Below are positions 40,266 through 50,146 of a stretch of DNA of 64,000 nt, one piece after another. The notes beneath the pieces are model-generated. The model was not told the origin of the DNA. It saw only the letters and a list, made by a program, of their open reading frames with translations, and did no database searches. This stretch comes from Chitinophagaceae bacterium (GTDB lineage Bacteria; Bacteroidota; Bacteroidia; Chitinophagales; Chitinophagaceae). The position numbers and the translations under genes were made by a program. Every line of letters starts with the position of its first letter. The first letter of the stretch is position 1. The stretch is from the NCBI GenBank assembly GCA_947454155.1, contig CANGIT010000015.1, positions 20,002-84,001 of the forward strand, in the 5' to 3' direction.

Positions 40266-40297
40266 CAAATTTATTCTTTACAAGCGATACAAACAAA
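40266..40297 (-). promoter_or_regulatory. Bacteroidetes-type promoter for pdhB
   Basis: TTTG-N20-TAAATTTG on the minus strand. Confidence 0.6.
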
Positions 40298-40361
40298 ATC
40301 TAAACGACCTATTGATTAAAAATCTAAAAATAAATTCAGGGTTTGTTTAAAAAATGACAAT

Positions 40362-40390
40362 AAAAAAGGATGTTCAGAAGAACACCCTTT
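40362..40390 (-). terminator. Rho-independent terminator downstream of the thiolase gene
   Basis: Minus strand AAAGGGTGTTC-ttct-GAACATCCTTTTTTATTG. Confidence 0.75.
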
Positions 40391-40413
40391 AATCAGATAA
40401 ACTATTCAACTGC

Positions 40414-41592
40414 TCAGCAATTTTCGATAACCATAGCACTGGCGCCGCCACCGCCATTGCAAATACCGGCAGCTCCGAATCTGGCATTATTTTGCTTGAG
40501 TACATGTATGAGCGTTACAATGACACGTGCACCGCTGCAACCCAGTGGATGCCCCAACGCTACTGCGCCGCCGTTTACGTTTACGCGCGCCGGATCGAGC
40601 TTCATTCTTTTGGTATTTTCGATACCCACCACCGCAAAGGCTTCATTCAATTCAAAGTATTCAATCTGGTCGAGGGTAAGTCCTGCTTTTTCCACAGCTT
40701 TAGGCACTGCCAGTGAAGGCGCCGTGGTAAACCACAGAGGCTCGTGCTCGGCATCAGCCGCCGACCTGAAAATGGCGATAGGTTTCAAGCCCAGTTCTTC
40801 CGCTTTGGCTTTACTCATCAGCACCAGTGCAGCTGCGCCATCGTTCATGGTAGAGGCGTTGGCGGCTGTAACAGTTCCATCTTTCACAAAAGCACCTTTC
40901 AGCTCGGGGATCTTGTCGAATTTCACATTGAAAGGCTCTTCATCTTTGGCAAACACTACCGGATCTCCTTTGCGTTGTGGTATAGCTACGGGTACAATCT
41001 CCGCATCAAACTTACCCGACTGCACAGCAGCCTGGCTTTTTCTGTAACTGTCTATGGCAAATGCATCCTGCTCTTCTCTGCTGATGCCGCAGGTGGAAGC
41101 ACAATGCTCGGCAGCATTGCCCATCGCCTTGCCATCATAAACGTCGGTTAACCCATCTTTGGCCAAGCCATCCACCAAAGTAACATTGCCGTACTTGTTT
41201 CCCCATCTCATGTTTTCGCTGTAGAAAGGCACGTTGCTCATGCTTTCCATACCCCCGGCCACTACTACATCCGCATCGCCTAACATAATGCTTTGCGCTG
41301 CCAAGGCGATGGCTTTCATGCCACTGGCACAAACCTTATTGACGGTGGTACAAACCACCTGATCGGGCAAGCCGGCAAACTTGGCCGCCTGACGGGCTGG
41401 TGCTTGTCCCAGGTTGGCCTGTATCACAGACCCCATAATGACTTCGTTGACCAATTCGGGACTAATACCCGCTTTTTCCACTGCCCCTTTGATGGCAACG
41501 GCCCCCAACTGAGTGGCCGAAAATCCTTTCAAAGACCCGCCGAAACTGCCCATTGGCGTGCGAACGGCAGCAATAATGTATACTTCCTTCAT
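40414..41592 (-). CDS. Acetyl-CoA C-acetyltransferase (thiolase)
   Basis: MKEVYIIAAVRTPMGSFGGSL, VCASGMKAI, NVNGGAVALGHPLGCSGARV, CNGGGGASAMV. Confidence 0.95.
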   Translation of the reverse strand: MKEVYIIAAVRTPMGSFGGSLKGFSATQLGAVAIKGAVEKAGISPELVNEVIMGSVIQANLGQAPARQAAKFAGLPDQVVCTTVNKVCASGMKAIALAAQSIMLGDADVVVAGGMESMSNVPFYSENMRWGNKYGNVTLVDGLAKDGLTDVYDGKAMGNAAEHCASTCGISREEQDAFAIDSYRKSQAAVQSGKFDAEIVPVAIPQRKGDPVVFAKDEEPFNVKFDKIPELKGAFVKDGTVTAANASTMNDGAAALVLMSKAKAEELGLKPIAIFRSAADAEHEPLWFTTAPSLAVPKAVEKAGLTLDQIEYFELNEAFAVVGIENTKRMKLDPARVNVNGGAVALGHPLGCSGARVIVTLIHVLKQNNARFGAAGICNGGGGASAMVIENC

Positions 41593-41658
41593 ATGAATAT
41601 TATTTATGTTTGAATAACGACTCTGCTCCATTTGATGAGCGATCACCTTTTTTCGCAG

Positions 41659-41692
41659 CAAAAGTATTGAATAAAGGCGTTTGGTTCTTCAA
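41659..41692 (-). promoter_or_regulatory. Candidate promoter for the thiolase gene
   Basis: TTG-N23-TACTTTTG on the minus strand. Confidence 0.4.
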
Positions 41693-41844
41693 TATATTTT
41701 CCACTCATCAATTACCAATACAGAAGAAATGAGAAGAACACCAATAAATATCACACCCATCAGTAATTTACAACACGGCATGATTTCGGGAAAGATCAAA
41801 AAAACTTGATTCTTTTGCCAAATGAGAAAAACATCTAAATAAAC

Positions 41845-41875
41845 TTGCATTTAAAAAAAATGAATTTTACTTTTG
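41845..41875 (+). promoter_or_regulatory. Bacteroidetes-type promoter for the exopolysaccharide locus
   Basis: TTG-N20-TACTTTTG. Confidence 0.55.
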
Positions 41876-41878
41876 ATT

Positions 41879-41896
41879 AGCAGTATATAAACTGCT
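41879..41896 (+). promoter_or_regulatory. Hairpin at the predicted 5' end of the EPS transcript
   Basis: AGCAGT-atataa-ACTGCT perfect 6-bp stem, just downstream of the -7 element. Confidence 0.45.
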
Positions 41897-42037
41897 TCCC
41901 ACCATCCACCCTATCTTAAGAAAAGCTCGTTGCTATTTTTCTAATTTCAAGCCTACGACAGACCCCTAATTAAAGTTCCAATTCGGTAACTTTGTTTTGA
42001 TTCAGAGCATTTATACCACAAGAAAAATAAAACCTTC

Positions 42038-42829
42038 ATGAGCTTACCAACCAAACTGATGGCATTAGCCTGTGTGCTGCTTTCCGTATTTTCATCTTCA
42101 TGCGTATCTACTCAAAGCGCCACATATTTTGAAAACATAGATGATACCACATTCAATGCCAAAACAGAAGAATCTGATGTGCTGATTCAGAAAAACGATT
42201 TACTGAGTGTATACATCAGCAGCTTGAATCCAGAGGCCTCTGCGGTTTTCAATGCACCCAATTCACTGGCCACAAGCACCACTACTACAACTGGCAATAC
42301 AAGTGCGGGAGGTTATCTGGTGAATACGGATGGCAACATCCAGCTACCTATATTGGGCAACATCAAAGCCGCTGGACTTACCAAAAAACAATTGAAAGCA
42401 GATATCACCAATGCTATCTTGGATAAAAAACTCCTGCTCGACCCTATCGTCACCATTCGTCATCTCAACTTCGAGGTTACGGTGATTGGTGAAGTAGGAA
42501 AACCCATTGTGATCAATGTACCTAACGAAAGAATCTCCTTACTAAAAGCATTGGGCATCGCCGGTGACATCACAGTTTTCGGTAAGAAAAACAATGTGCT
42601 GCTCATCCGTGAATCGGAAGGCAAAAGAAAGGTGAAAAGGATCGACCTCAATTCAAAATCATTTCTCAGTTCCAGTTATTATTATTTACAACCCAATGAT
42701 GTGGTGTATGTAGAAGCCAACAAAAACAAAGTGGCCAATTTGAACCGCAATCAGCAAATTCTGCCAACGATTTTGAGCAGTCTTTCCATTATCGCCATTG
42801 TTGTGACCAACCTTATCATAAAAAAATAA
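42038..42829 (+). CDS. Polysaccharide export lipoprotein (Wza-like)
   Basis: Lipobox SSSCVS; GGYLVNTDGNIQLPILGNIKAAGLTKKQLKADI; C-terminal TM. Confidence 0.9.
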   Translation: MSLPTKLMALACVLLSVFSSSCVSTQSATYFENIDDTTFNAKTEESDVLIQKNDLLSVYISSLNPEASAVFNAPNSLATSTTTTTGNTSAGGYLVNTDGNIQLPILGNIKAAGLTKKQLKADITNAILDKKLLLDPIVTIRHLNFEVTVIGEVGKPIVINVPNERISLLKALGIAGDITVFGKKNNVLLIRESEGKRKVKRIDLNSKSFLSSSYYYLQPNDVVYVEANKNKVANLNRNQQILPTILSSLSIIAIVVTNLIIKK

Positions 42830-42831
42830 CA

Positions 42832-45183
42832 ATGAGTACTGCCAAGAAAACTAAAAACCCACCGCCCAAGCAGGAAGAAAATCTGTTCAATCAGATCATC
42901 AACAGATATATTGCCTACTGGCCTTTGTTTGCCTTGCTGATTATTGCCATGGTGAGTGCGGCCTATGTATACTTACGTTATGCTACGCCAAAATATGAAG
43001 CCACGGCTACTTTGCTGATCAAAGACGAGAAGAAAGGAGCAGAGGATTCAAAAGCGATGGAGTCTTTGAACATGATCAACACCAAGAAAATCATCGAGAA
43101 TGAAATCGAAGTGTTGCAATCCAGGAACATCATGGCGAATGTGGTTAAAAGCCTTCACCTCTATGCACCCTTGTATCAGGAAGGTAAAATAAGAACCATT
43201 TCAGGGTATACCATCAGTCCGGTTATAGTGCTGGCCCAAAATCCCGAGAAGATTGTCACTAAAAAGAAAATCGGTTTTAAGTACGATGCAAAAAGCGGTG
43301 TGATTGTTTTAGAAAAAAAACAGGCCATCAAATTAAATGAATGGACCTCTACTCCCTATGGCATTTTGAAATTTGAAATCAATCCTAAATACGAAGAGCC
43401 TAAATTCAGAAAGCCATATTTCTTCTCTCTCATCTCGGTAAAAGATGCTACAAAATCAATTATCAGAGACCTTACGGTAGTTCAACCTAATAAACTCTCT
43501 TCTGTAATCAGCCTATCTTACAAAGACGAATCGCCCGAAAGAGCAGAAGACATCCTGAATGAAATCATTTTGATGTACGACCATGCTTCAGTTGATGAAA
43601 AAAACTCAATGGCCAAAACCACATTACAATTTGTGGAAGACAGGCTCGGTGTGGTGGCGAAAGACCTCGACTCTATTGAACGTACCGTGCAATCGTACAA
43701 AGCCGGCTCCGGTGCATCGGATGTAAGCACACAGGGTCAGCTTTATTTGCAAAATGTAAGCAGCAACGACCAGGAGTTGGGCAAAATAAACATGCAGTTG
43801 GCCGTGTTGGACCAGGTAGACAAGGCCATCAATTCCGGTGGCAACAACTCCAGCAGTCTGATGCCATCTACGCTTGGCACCAACGACCCTTCATTATCAA
43901 AATTGATCGGCGATCTGCAAAACAAAGAATTGGAATATGAAAAATTGAAAAAAACTGTAGCAGAGAATAATCCGCTATTGATTTCTTTGAAAGATCAGAT
44001 CAATAAAATCAGACCCAGCATTTACGAAAATTTGCAGACGCAACGCAAAAGCCTCGAAGCCAGCAAGGATAATCTTCAATCCACCAATGCTAAATACAAC
44101 TCCATGCTGAGCACAATTCCTCAAAAGGAACGTGAGATACTGGAGATTAGCCGCGACCAGAATGTGAAACGCAGCATCTATTCTTTCCTGTTGCAAAAAA
44201 GAGAAGAAAGCGAATTGTCGTATGCTGCAACCTTATCCGACAGCAGAGTAATCAATACGGCTCAATCTTCCAAGGCACCGGTGAGTCCTAACGGTACTTT
44301 GATACTTTTAGGCGCATTACTGGGCGCCATTGCCATCGGCATTGTAATCATCACTGCCAAAGAGGGGTTTGCTAAAACCGTGCTTTATCGTAAAGATCTC
44401 GAATCGATGACGCAGATTCCTGTGATTGGCGAACTGGCAGAAAATGAATCAAAAGAAAGTATTGTCATTGAAGCCGGTAAAAGAAGTTTCATTGCCGAAG
44501 AGTTCAGAAAGATCAGAGTTTCCCTGCACTTCCTGGGCATAGGTACACAACAAAAGAAAATTCTGATTACCTCCAGCATTCCTACCGAAGGTAAAAGTTT
44601 CATCGCCGCCAATCTGGCCATCAGCAATGCGCTCACCGGCAAGAAAGTAGTATTGGTGGATCTGGATATGCATAAACCCGGACTCAGCAAGATCTTCGAC
44701 AAAAGTCCGGATGAACCGGGCATCAGCGATTTCCTTACAGGAAAAAAATCTGCGGAATCCATCATTCATCGCTCAACACAATCAGACAATCTGTTCTTTG
44801 TTTCTTCTGGCACCCTGCATGAAAGCCCTTCTGAACTGTTGCTGAACGGAAAAATCAACGAGTTTGTTGATTATCTCAACGAAAATTTTGACATGGTGAT
44901 TTTGGATACGGCGCCTTCAGTATTGATCACCGACGCGTTTGTATTAACCGAGCTATGTGACGCCACGCTTTATGTGGTAAGACATAAATTCACGCCCAAA
45001 ATGCTGATCAAACGAATAGATGAGAACATGGAAGTGAACCCGCTCAAAAACCCGGGCATCATCTTCAATGGTGTTAAAAAGAGAGGGTTTTTCAAGAATA
45101 ATTATGGCTACGGCTACGATTATGTGTATGGCAAAAATTACTATGGTGAAGAAACTAAAGGAAAGAAAAAAGCTAAAAAGTAA
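42832..45183 (+). CDS. Polysaccharide biosynthesis tyrosine autokinase (Wzc-like)
   Basis: Wzz domain, SSIPTEGKSFIAANLAIS Walker A, VVLVDLDMHKPGLSKIF, Tyr-rich tail NNYGYGYDYVYGKNYYGEE. Confidence 0.92.
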   Translation: MSTAKKTKNPPPKQEENLFNQIINRYIAYWPLFALLIIAMVSAAYVYLRYATPKYEATATLLIKDEKKGAEDSKAMESLNMINTKKIIENEIEVLQSRNIMANVVKSLHLYAPLYQEGKIRTISGYTISPVIVLAQNPEKIVTKKKIGFKYDAKSGVIVLEKKQAIKLNEWTSTPYGILKFEINPKYEEPKFRKPYFFSLISVKDATKSIIRDLTVVQPNKLSSVISLSYKDESPERAEDILNEIILMYDHASVDEKNSMAKTTLQFVEDRLGVVAKDLDSIERTVQSYKAGSGASDVSTQGQLYLQNVSSNDQELGKINMQLAVLDQVDKAINSGGNNSSSLMPSTLGTNDPSLSKLIGDLQNKELEYEKLKKTVAENNPLLISLKDQINKIRPSIYENLQTQRKSLEASKDNLQSTNAKYNSMLSTIPQKEREILEISRDQNVKRSIYSFLLQKREESELSYAATLSDSRVINTAQSSKAPVSPNGTLILLGALLGAIAIGIVIITAKEGFAKTVLYRKDLESMTQIPVIGELAENESKESIVIEAGKRSFIAEEFRKIRVSLHFLGIGTQQKKILITSSIPTEGKSFIAANLAISNALTGKKVVLVDLDMHKPGLSKIFDKSPDEPGISDFLTGKKSAESIIHRSTQSDNLFFVSSGTLHESPSELLLNGKINEFVDYLNENFDMVILDTAPSVLITDAFVLTELCDATLYVVRHKFTPKMLIKRIDENMEVNPLKNPGIIFNGVKKRGFFKNNYGYGYDYVYGKNYYGEETKGKKKAKK

Positions 45184-45228
45184 TCAATCAAAAAAATGAC
45201 GAAAAGTAAATTATAATTAACAAATTAC

Positions 45229-45259
45229 TTGGAATACTCTTGTATATGAACTAAGTTTG
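45229..45259 (+). promoter_or_regulatory. Bacteroidetes-type promoter upstream of the UpxY gene
   Basis: TTG-N20-TAAGTTTG. Confidence 0.55.
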
Positions 45260-45375
45260 CAATCCTCTACAAACTGCAAGACGAAAGTCTAACCTAAGCA
45301 TCCTAACCAAAAAACCTTTTTAAAATTATCTGATCCTGTTGAGAAACTGCATCGTTTCACCCTAATTCACCCATT

Positions 45376-45906
45376 ATGAAAAAGAATTGGTATGCAGTTT
45401 ACACAAAGCCTAAGGCTGAAAAAAAGGTATGTGCTTCACTGTCCAGAAAAAAAATCGAAAGCTTTTGTCCCATGAATCGCGTCATCAAGAGCGGCTCATT
45501 CGACAGAAAAAGACTGATGTCGGAACCCTTGTTCCCCAATTATGTTTTTGTTTACATCACAGAACAGGAAATTCCACTCATCAGACAAAACAGCGATATC
45601 ATCAATTTCCTGTATTGGTTGGGGCGCCCTGTGACCATCCGTGAAAACGAGATAGACAACATTAGGGATTTCTCGAATCAGTACATGAACATCACTTTAG
45701 AAAAAACACAGGTTTCACTCAATAAGATGGTCAGAATTGTCAATCGTGTGCCTTTTGTGGGCGAAGACAACAATATCTATCAAATGAACTCTGCTCTGGT
45801 TAAAGTAACGCTTCCGACATTAGGTTACAATATCTGTGCCATGTCGAGTGTTGAGCATGCAGAATTACAAGAAATTTCTTTTGGAGTCAGGAATCTCGTA
45901 TCTTAA
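45376..45906 (+). CDS. UpxY family transcription antiterminator (NusG-like)
   Basis: KKNWYAVYTKPKAEKKVCASLSRKKIESFCPMN.. LFPNYVFVYI. Confidence 0.88.
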   Translation: MKKNWYAVYTKPKAEKKVCASLSRKKIESFCPMNRVIKSGSFDRKRLMSEPLFPNYVFVYITEQEIPLIRQNSDIINFLYWLGRPVTIRENEIDNIRDFSNQYMNITLEKTQVSLNKMVRIVNRVPFVGEDNNIYQMNSALVKVTLPTLGYNICAMSSVEHAELQEISFGVRNLVS

Positions 45907-45945
45907 TCTCCTAAATGGCTTACCGGTACTTACCGCCGAAGTGCT

Positions 45946-46063
45946 GCCGAAACTGAAACCTTCATCCCGTTAAACGGGATATTACCACCTGATTATTGTG
46001 AGAATTGCTGCATTTACTTGTGGCTCAACAATAGTTTTTATATCTGAACGTTTCAGTTTCGGC
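45946..46063 (+). promoter_or_regulatory. Nested inverted repeats (14-bp outer arms, 7-bp inner hairpin) downstream of upxY
   Basis: GCCGAAACTGAAAC (45946-45959) / GTTTCAGTTTCGGC (46050-46063); inner ATCCCGT-taa-ACGGGAT (45964-45980). Confidence 0.7.
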
Positions 46064-46101
46064 CAGTACAGCCATATAGCGATTGTACTTAATCTGAAAC
46101 C

Positions 46102-47433
46102 ATGACATTTCTTAAAGCACTGGGAATACTGAATTTACTTGTCTTTTTAGGCTTGATGCTGTTTTCTAAGAAAGACAGGAACCACCTTTTTTTAAAATTC
46201 ATTTTGCTGGGCTATCCGTTGATGCACATCAAATTTGTGCCTTCCATCACTTCTTTCGACCTTTTTTCCACCATTTTTTTTATCTTATTTTACAGACCCA
46301 AACCATCCGGTGTGCCATTGATGGGGATTTTTAAATACGTCGTATTTGTATTTACCATCGTCATTTTTCTGGGTTTCTTTTTTGCACCGGTTCGAGTGGA
46401 CAAAGAAAATTTCCAGGAACTGTTCACCATTTTTCCGCTTTTCATTTTCGTAAGAGTATTTGTAGAAGAAAGCATGGACAATCCTCATTTCTTCAAAGAA
46501 GTGATGGGATGGTGCCGAACAGGACTCATTTTCGCGTTGATATTTCTGGGGGCTCAAATGATTGTAGGACTTAGCCTTGTGTTGGTGCCTACGCTCAATC
46601 CCAATGTAATCATCAGCAAAGGCATTCGCTATCCAGGCATTTTCTCCGATCCGCAGCAATTTTCGCAATACCTGGGTGCATTCGGGTTTTTATGCATGAT
46701 AAAAACCGATCCGGATAAGCCCATTCCTACCCTCAATTATTTATTGATGATGCTTTCCATCATCGCCATTCTGGCGGCCGGTGGCCGTGCCGGTTTGATG
46801 GGTTGGGGAGCGGGCTTCTTTTTGTACCTGCTTTTCAGTGAGGGGAAATATAAATTCTATATGCTGGGTGCACTGGCCGTGATTGGCGGAGTGGCATTGG
46901 CTTTTCAGGATAGCCTTTCCATTTTCAACCGGGGTACCGACCTTGATGACACTTACGCTTTCCGGGCCATGATATGGGGCGATGCCATCAACATTTTCAA
47001 AGAGAATCCATTCTGGGGCATCGGATTGAACAATTACAGCAAATATGTTTTCATCCACAACCCCGACCAGGTATACATGACGGCCAATAAAGACATTGTG
47101 AGTTTCGACCAGCCCGAAAGCGGCTATCTGCTTTTTCTTACGGAATTGGGGGGCGTGGGATTTCTCATGATCGCTCTATTACTGCTCTTGCCTGTTTTCA
47201 ACAACATGATCCGGTTTATAAAAACCAGGGATATCAATTACATCCTGTTTTTCTCGGGACTGGTTTGCTGGATGATTGGCTTCTACTCCACTTATTCTTT
47301 GGGCGATGTAAGAATCAGGATCATGGTGGGCATGCTGATTGGCCTTATGCTCACTTATGGAAGAGAACCCGCTCACGAAGAAGAGGATGATAATGAAGAG
47401 AATTTATCTGCCGATCAACTTTCTGCCGCATAA
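46102..47433 (+). CDS. O-antigen ligase/polymerase family membrane protein
   Basis: Multi-TM; AAGGRAGLMGWGAGF, NPFWGIGLNNYSKY. Confidence 0.8.
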   Translation: MTFLKALGILNLLVFLGLMLFSKKDRNHLFLKFILLGYPLMHIKFVPSITSFDLFSTIFFILFYRPKPSGVPLMGIFKYVVFVFTIVIFLGFFFAPVRVDKENFQELFTIFPLFIFVRVFVEESMDNPHFFKEVMGWCRTGLIFALIFLGAQMIVGLSLVLVPTLNPNVIISKGIRYPGIFSDPQQFSQYLGAFGFLCMIKTDPDKPIPTLNYLLMMLSIIAILAAGGRAGLMGWGAGFFLYLLFSEGKYKFYMLGALAVIGGVALAFQDSLSIFNRGTDLDDTYAFRAMIWGDAINIFKENPFWGIGLNNYSKYVFIHNPDQVYMTANKDIVSFDQPESGYLLFLTELGGVGFLMIALLLLLPVFNNMIRFIKTRDINYILFFSGLVCWMIGFYSTYSLGDVRIRIMVGMLIGLMLTYGREPAHEEEDDNEENLSADQLSAA

Positions 47434-48931
47434 AATCATTGCCCTAAAAGAAATTACCCAAAAATCATTGAATAAATTATCTGCCATATTCATCAAAATC
47501 AAGGAAAACAAACTGTTCAGCAACAGCGTTTGGGGCGGTGTATCCAATGTGCTGCAAAACCTTTTGCTCAGTTTCTTCTTTGTGATCCTTGCCCGAAAAT
47601 ATTCTACGGATGAATTTGGGAGCTACGTCATCGCCAACACTTTATACTCTTTTGTGCTCGGCTTCTCTTCGCTAGGCTTAGGTCATTGGTTTATCAGAGA
47701 AGTGATCAATCATAAAGAGCAAAGAAGTGAAATCATCAACAAGTTTTTCAAAATCCAGTTATTTATCGGCATCGTTTTTTATGCTGTCAACATTATCATC
47801 TCCTATACGCTTTATGAAAGTTCCGTCATTCGTCAACTTTCACTAATCATCGGCATCAACATCATTTTCGACAATGTGATCAATGCCATCAAGTCGCTGA
47901 ACATTGCCGACCTGCAACAGAAAAAGACTTTCATCCTGCTGGTCACCGAAGCCTTCATTAAGTTTCTTATCGCCTGCCTGCTGATCGTTTACAAAATAGA
48001 CATCACCCTGCTTTCCTTCATTTTGATTCTCGTTAGGCTTTTCACTTTAAATCTTTTCATCAAAATCGGCAGCAATAACGACATCTCATTGGGCCACCTG
48101 ATCAAAGTAAAAGTAGACTGGGGCGAAATCAAAAAAATCATATTCAATAACTGGGCTTTCATCATCATGAGCAGCCTGTCTGTGGTGAACTGGCGCATCG
48201 GCAGCATTATTGTTTCCAAATCGCTTACGCTGAAAGACGTAGCGAATTATGAAGTATGTTTCAAACTGCTGTCCATCGCCTATTTGCTGCCTATCATTGT
48301 CAGTTCATCTATATACCCGATGCTGATTGCCGCTTTGAAAAAAAGCCGGGTAGAGATGCAGAACATTTACAACAAAGCTTTCTATCCGATGTTTGCCTAT
48401 GGTTTACTGGCCTTCACTTTTGTATTTTCATTCATCGATATTTTCATCCCTCTGTTGTTTGGAGAGGCCTTCATCGACACTTCCCATTATTGCGTACAGA
48501 TGTTTTGGGTGATGATTGTTTTCCCCACCATTTTTTTACAGGCCAATGTGATTCTCACCATGAAACTGGAAAAGCTCGATATGGTCTGTAATGTGGCCAG
48601 TGTACTGATCAATATTGGTCTTTGTATTGCCGGACTGGCTTTTTACAAATCGCTGATGGTGATCAATATGGCCATTTTCTTTTCTTTCCTTGTATTCCAT
48701 ATCATTCAGGATGTGATATTGATCAGAAGAAAAGTAGCTACGTTCAAGCATGTACTGTCTTATTATCTTATCAGCGCCTTGGTGGTATCCGGTTTTTATT
48801 TCGGCTCCACTTTAATAGATAAAAAATGGGTATTTATTATTTTTTGGACTGCGGCAACCTTCATCCTTTTGCTGAATAAACAGAAGCTAATTCTGTTTTA
48901 TAAAAAACCGACTACACAAGATGTCAACTAA
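47393..48931 (+). CDS. Oligosaccharide flippase (Wzx-like)
   Basis: Multi-TM; NSVWGGVSNVLQNLLLSFFFVILARKYSTDEFGSYVIANTLYSF; start chosen at MKRIYLP. Confidence 0.85.
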   Translation: MKRIYLPINFLPHKIIALKEITQKSLNKLSAIFIKIKENKLFSNSVWGGVSNVLQNLLLSFFFVILARKYSTDEFGSYVIANTLYSFVLGFSSLGLGHWFIREVINHKEQRSEIINKFFKIQLFIGIVFYAVNIIISYTLYESSVIRQLSLIIGINIIFDNVINAIKSLNIADLQQKKTFILLVTEAFIKFLIACLLIVYKIDITLLSFILILVRLFTLNLFIKIGSNNDISLGHLIKVKVDWGEIKKIIFNNWAFIIMSSLSVVNWRIGSIIVSKSLTLKDVANYEVCFKLLSIAYLLPIIVSSSIYPMLIAALKKSRVEMQNIYNKAFYPMFAYGLLAFTFVFSFIDIFIPLLFGEAFIDTSHYCVQMFWVMIVFPTIFLQANVILTMKLEKLDMVCNVASVLINIGLCIAGLAFYKSLMVINMAIFFSFLVFHIIQDVILIRRKVATFKHVLSYYLISALVVSGFYFGSTLIDKKWVFIIFWTAATFILLLNKQKLILFYKKPTTQDVN

Positions 48932-50099
48932 AAAGAAAATAGCTTACCTCACTTCTACCCACATGCTGGATTCGGCATTGGGCACTCTGCAATTGTTGGC
49001 AGCTGAAGCAGACGTATATGTATATATTGAAATCACCGATTTCTCCAAAAAAGCTACTATTGTTCAATCGCCTTCCATCAAGGAATGCAAAATGATTGAA
49101 ACGCCTGAAAAAGTTTTAGGCACAGAACAATGGAACAGGCTAAAGCCCTTTTTCAAAAAGGTAAAGTCGGTGGAATTCATCGTTCATCAAAATAAAAGAA
49201 GCATTTCTCCGGTCTCTTTTCTGACTACCTATCGATTTGGATTTCACCTGAAAAAAAAGGGCATCGACATTCTGCATCTCGACAATATTTCGCAACGTTC
49301 ACTTGGCTTGATCCCGCATCTGCATCGTATGCGACTAGTAATTACACTGCACGACCCCAAGCAACATTCGGGAGAGGAAAAAGATGCCCGCAAGATCAAT
49401 TTCATCCGAAATTTTTTCATCAAAAAAGCCAGCGCTTTTGTTTTTTATTCGGCCTACTCGGCGCTCATTTTCAGCGAAGGTCATCCCGAAATCAAAGTGC
49501 CGATTCTAAACATATTACTCCAACCCTGTCCATATCAGATTCCTAAACAAAAGCAACCAGCTGAAGATTATATCCTTTTTTTTGGCAGACTTTCGGTGTA
49601 CAAAGGAATCGACATCTTGCTGGAAGCCATTCCAAAAGTTGTAGAAAAATTTCCGCAGCAGCAGTTCATCATTGCCGGCAATCCGAGTTACGATTTTAAA
49701 ATAGACAAAGAAAAAGTGGAAGCTGACATTCCCAACATCAAAATCATCACCGGCTACCTCGAAATCGACCATCTCAACGCCTTAATTGAAAAATCGAAAT
49801 TCGTGGTTTGTCCTTATCGCGATGCCACGCAAAGCGGTGTACTCACCACTGCCATGGCATTTGGCAAAATGACCGTTACCACCAATGTGGGCTCGTTTCC
49901 TGAGTATGTAAAAAATGGCACGAACGGTATCAGTTGTGAAGCCACTCCCAAATCCATAGCCGCGGGTATCATTGCCGCGCTGGACAACAATCACTATCTG
50001 GATTTGGAAAAAAATGTGACCCCCGTGTATCCCGAAAAATTAAGAAATGAATTAAGAAACACATTACTCACTGCTTATGGCCTTTCGATTCATTCTTAA
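48921..50099 (+). CDS. Glycosyltransferase, GT4-like
   Basis: FFGRLSVYKGIDILLEAIPKV, CPYRDATQSGVLTTAMAFGKMTVTTNVGSFPEYV. Confidence 0.87.
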   Translation: MSTKKKIAYLTSTHMLDSALGTLQLLAAEADVYVYIEITDFSKKATIVQSPSIKECKMIETPEKVLGTEQWNRLKPFFKKVKSVEFIVHQNKRSISPVSFLTTYRFGFHLKKKGIDILHLDNISQRSLGLIPHLHRMRLVITLHDPKQHSGEEKDARKINFIRNFFIKKASAFVFYSAYSALIFSEGHPEIKVPILNILLQPCPYQIPKQKQPAEDYILFFGRLSVYKGIDILLEAIPKVVEKFPQQQFIIAGNPSYDFKIDKEKVEADIPNIKIITGYLEIDHLNALIEKSKFVVCPYRDATQSGVLTTAMAFGKMTVTTNVGSFPEYVKNGTNGISCEATPKSIAAGIIAALDNNHYLDLEKNVTPVYPEKLRNELRNTLLTAYGLSIHS

Positions 50100-50146
50100 T
50101 TTGAATATACCCAAACCGTGAAAATGACCCGCAAAATTTCCATTGT

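Noticed and set aside
41987-41994. TAACTTTG as the main EPS promoter
   Set aside because: No TTG at the expected -33 position; the upstream TTG-N20-TACTTTTG is a better match.
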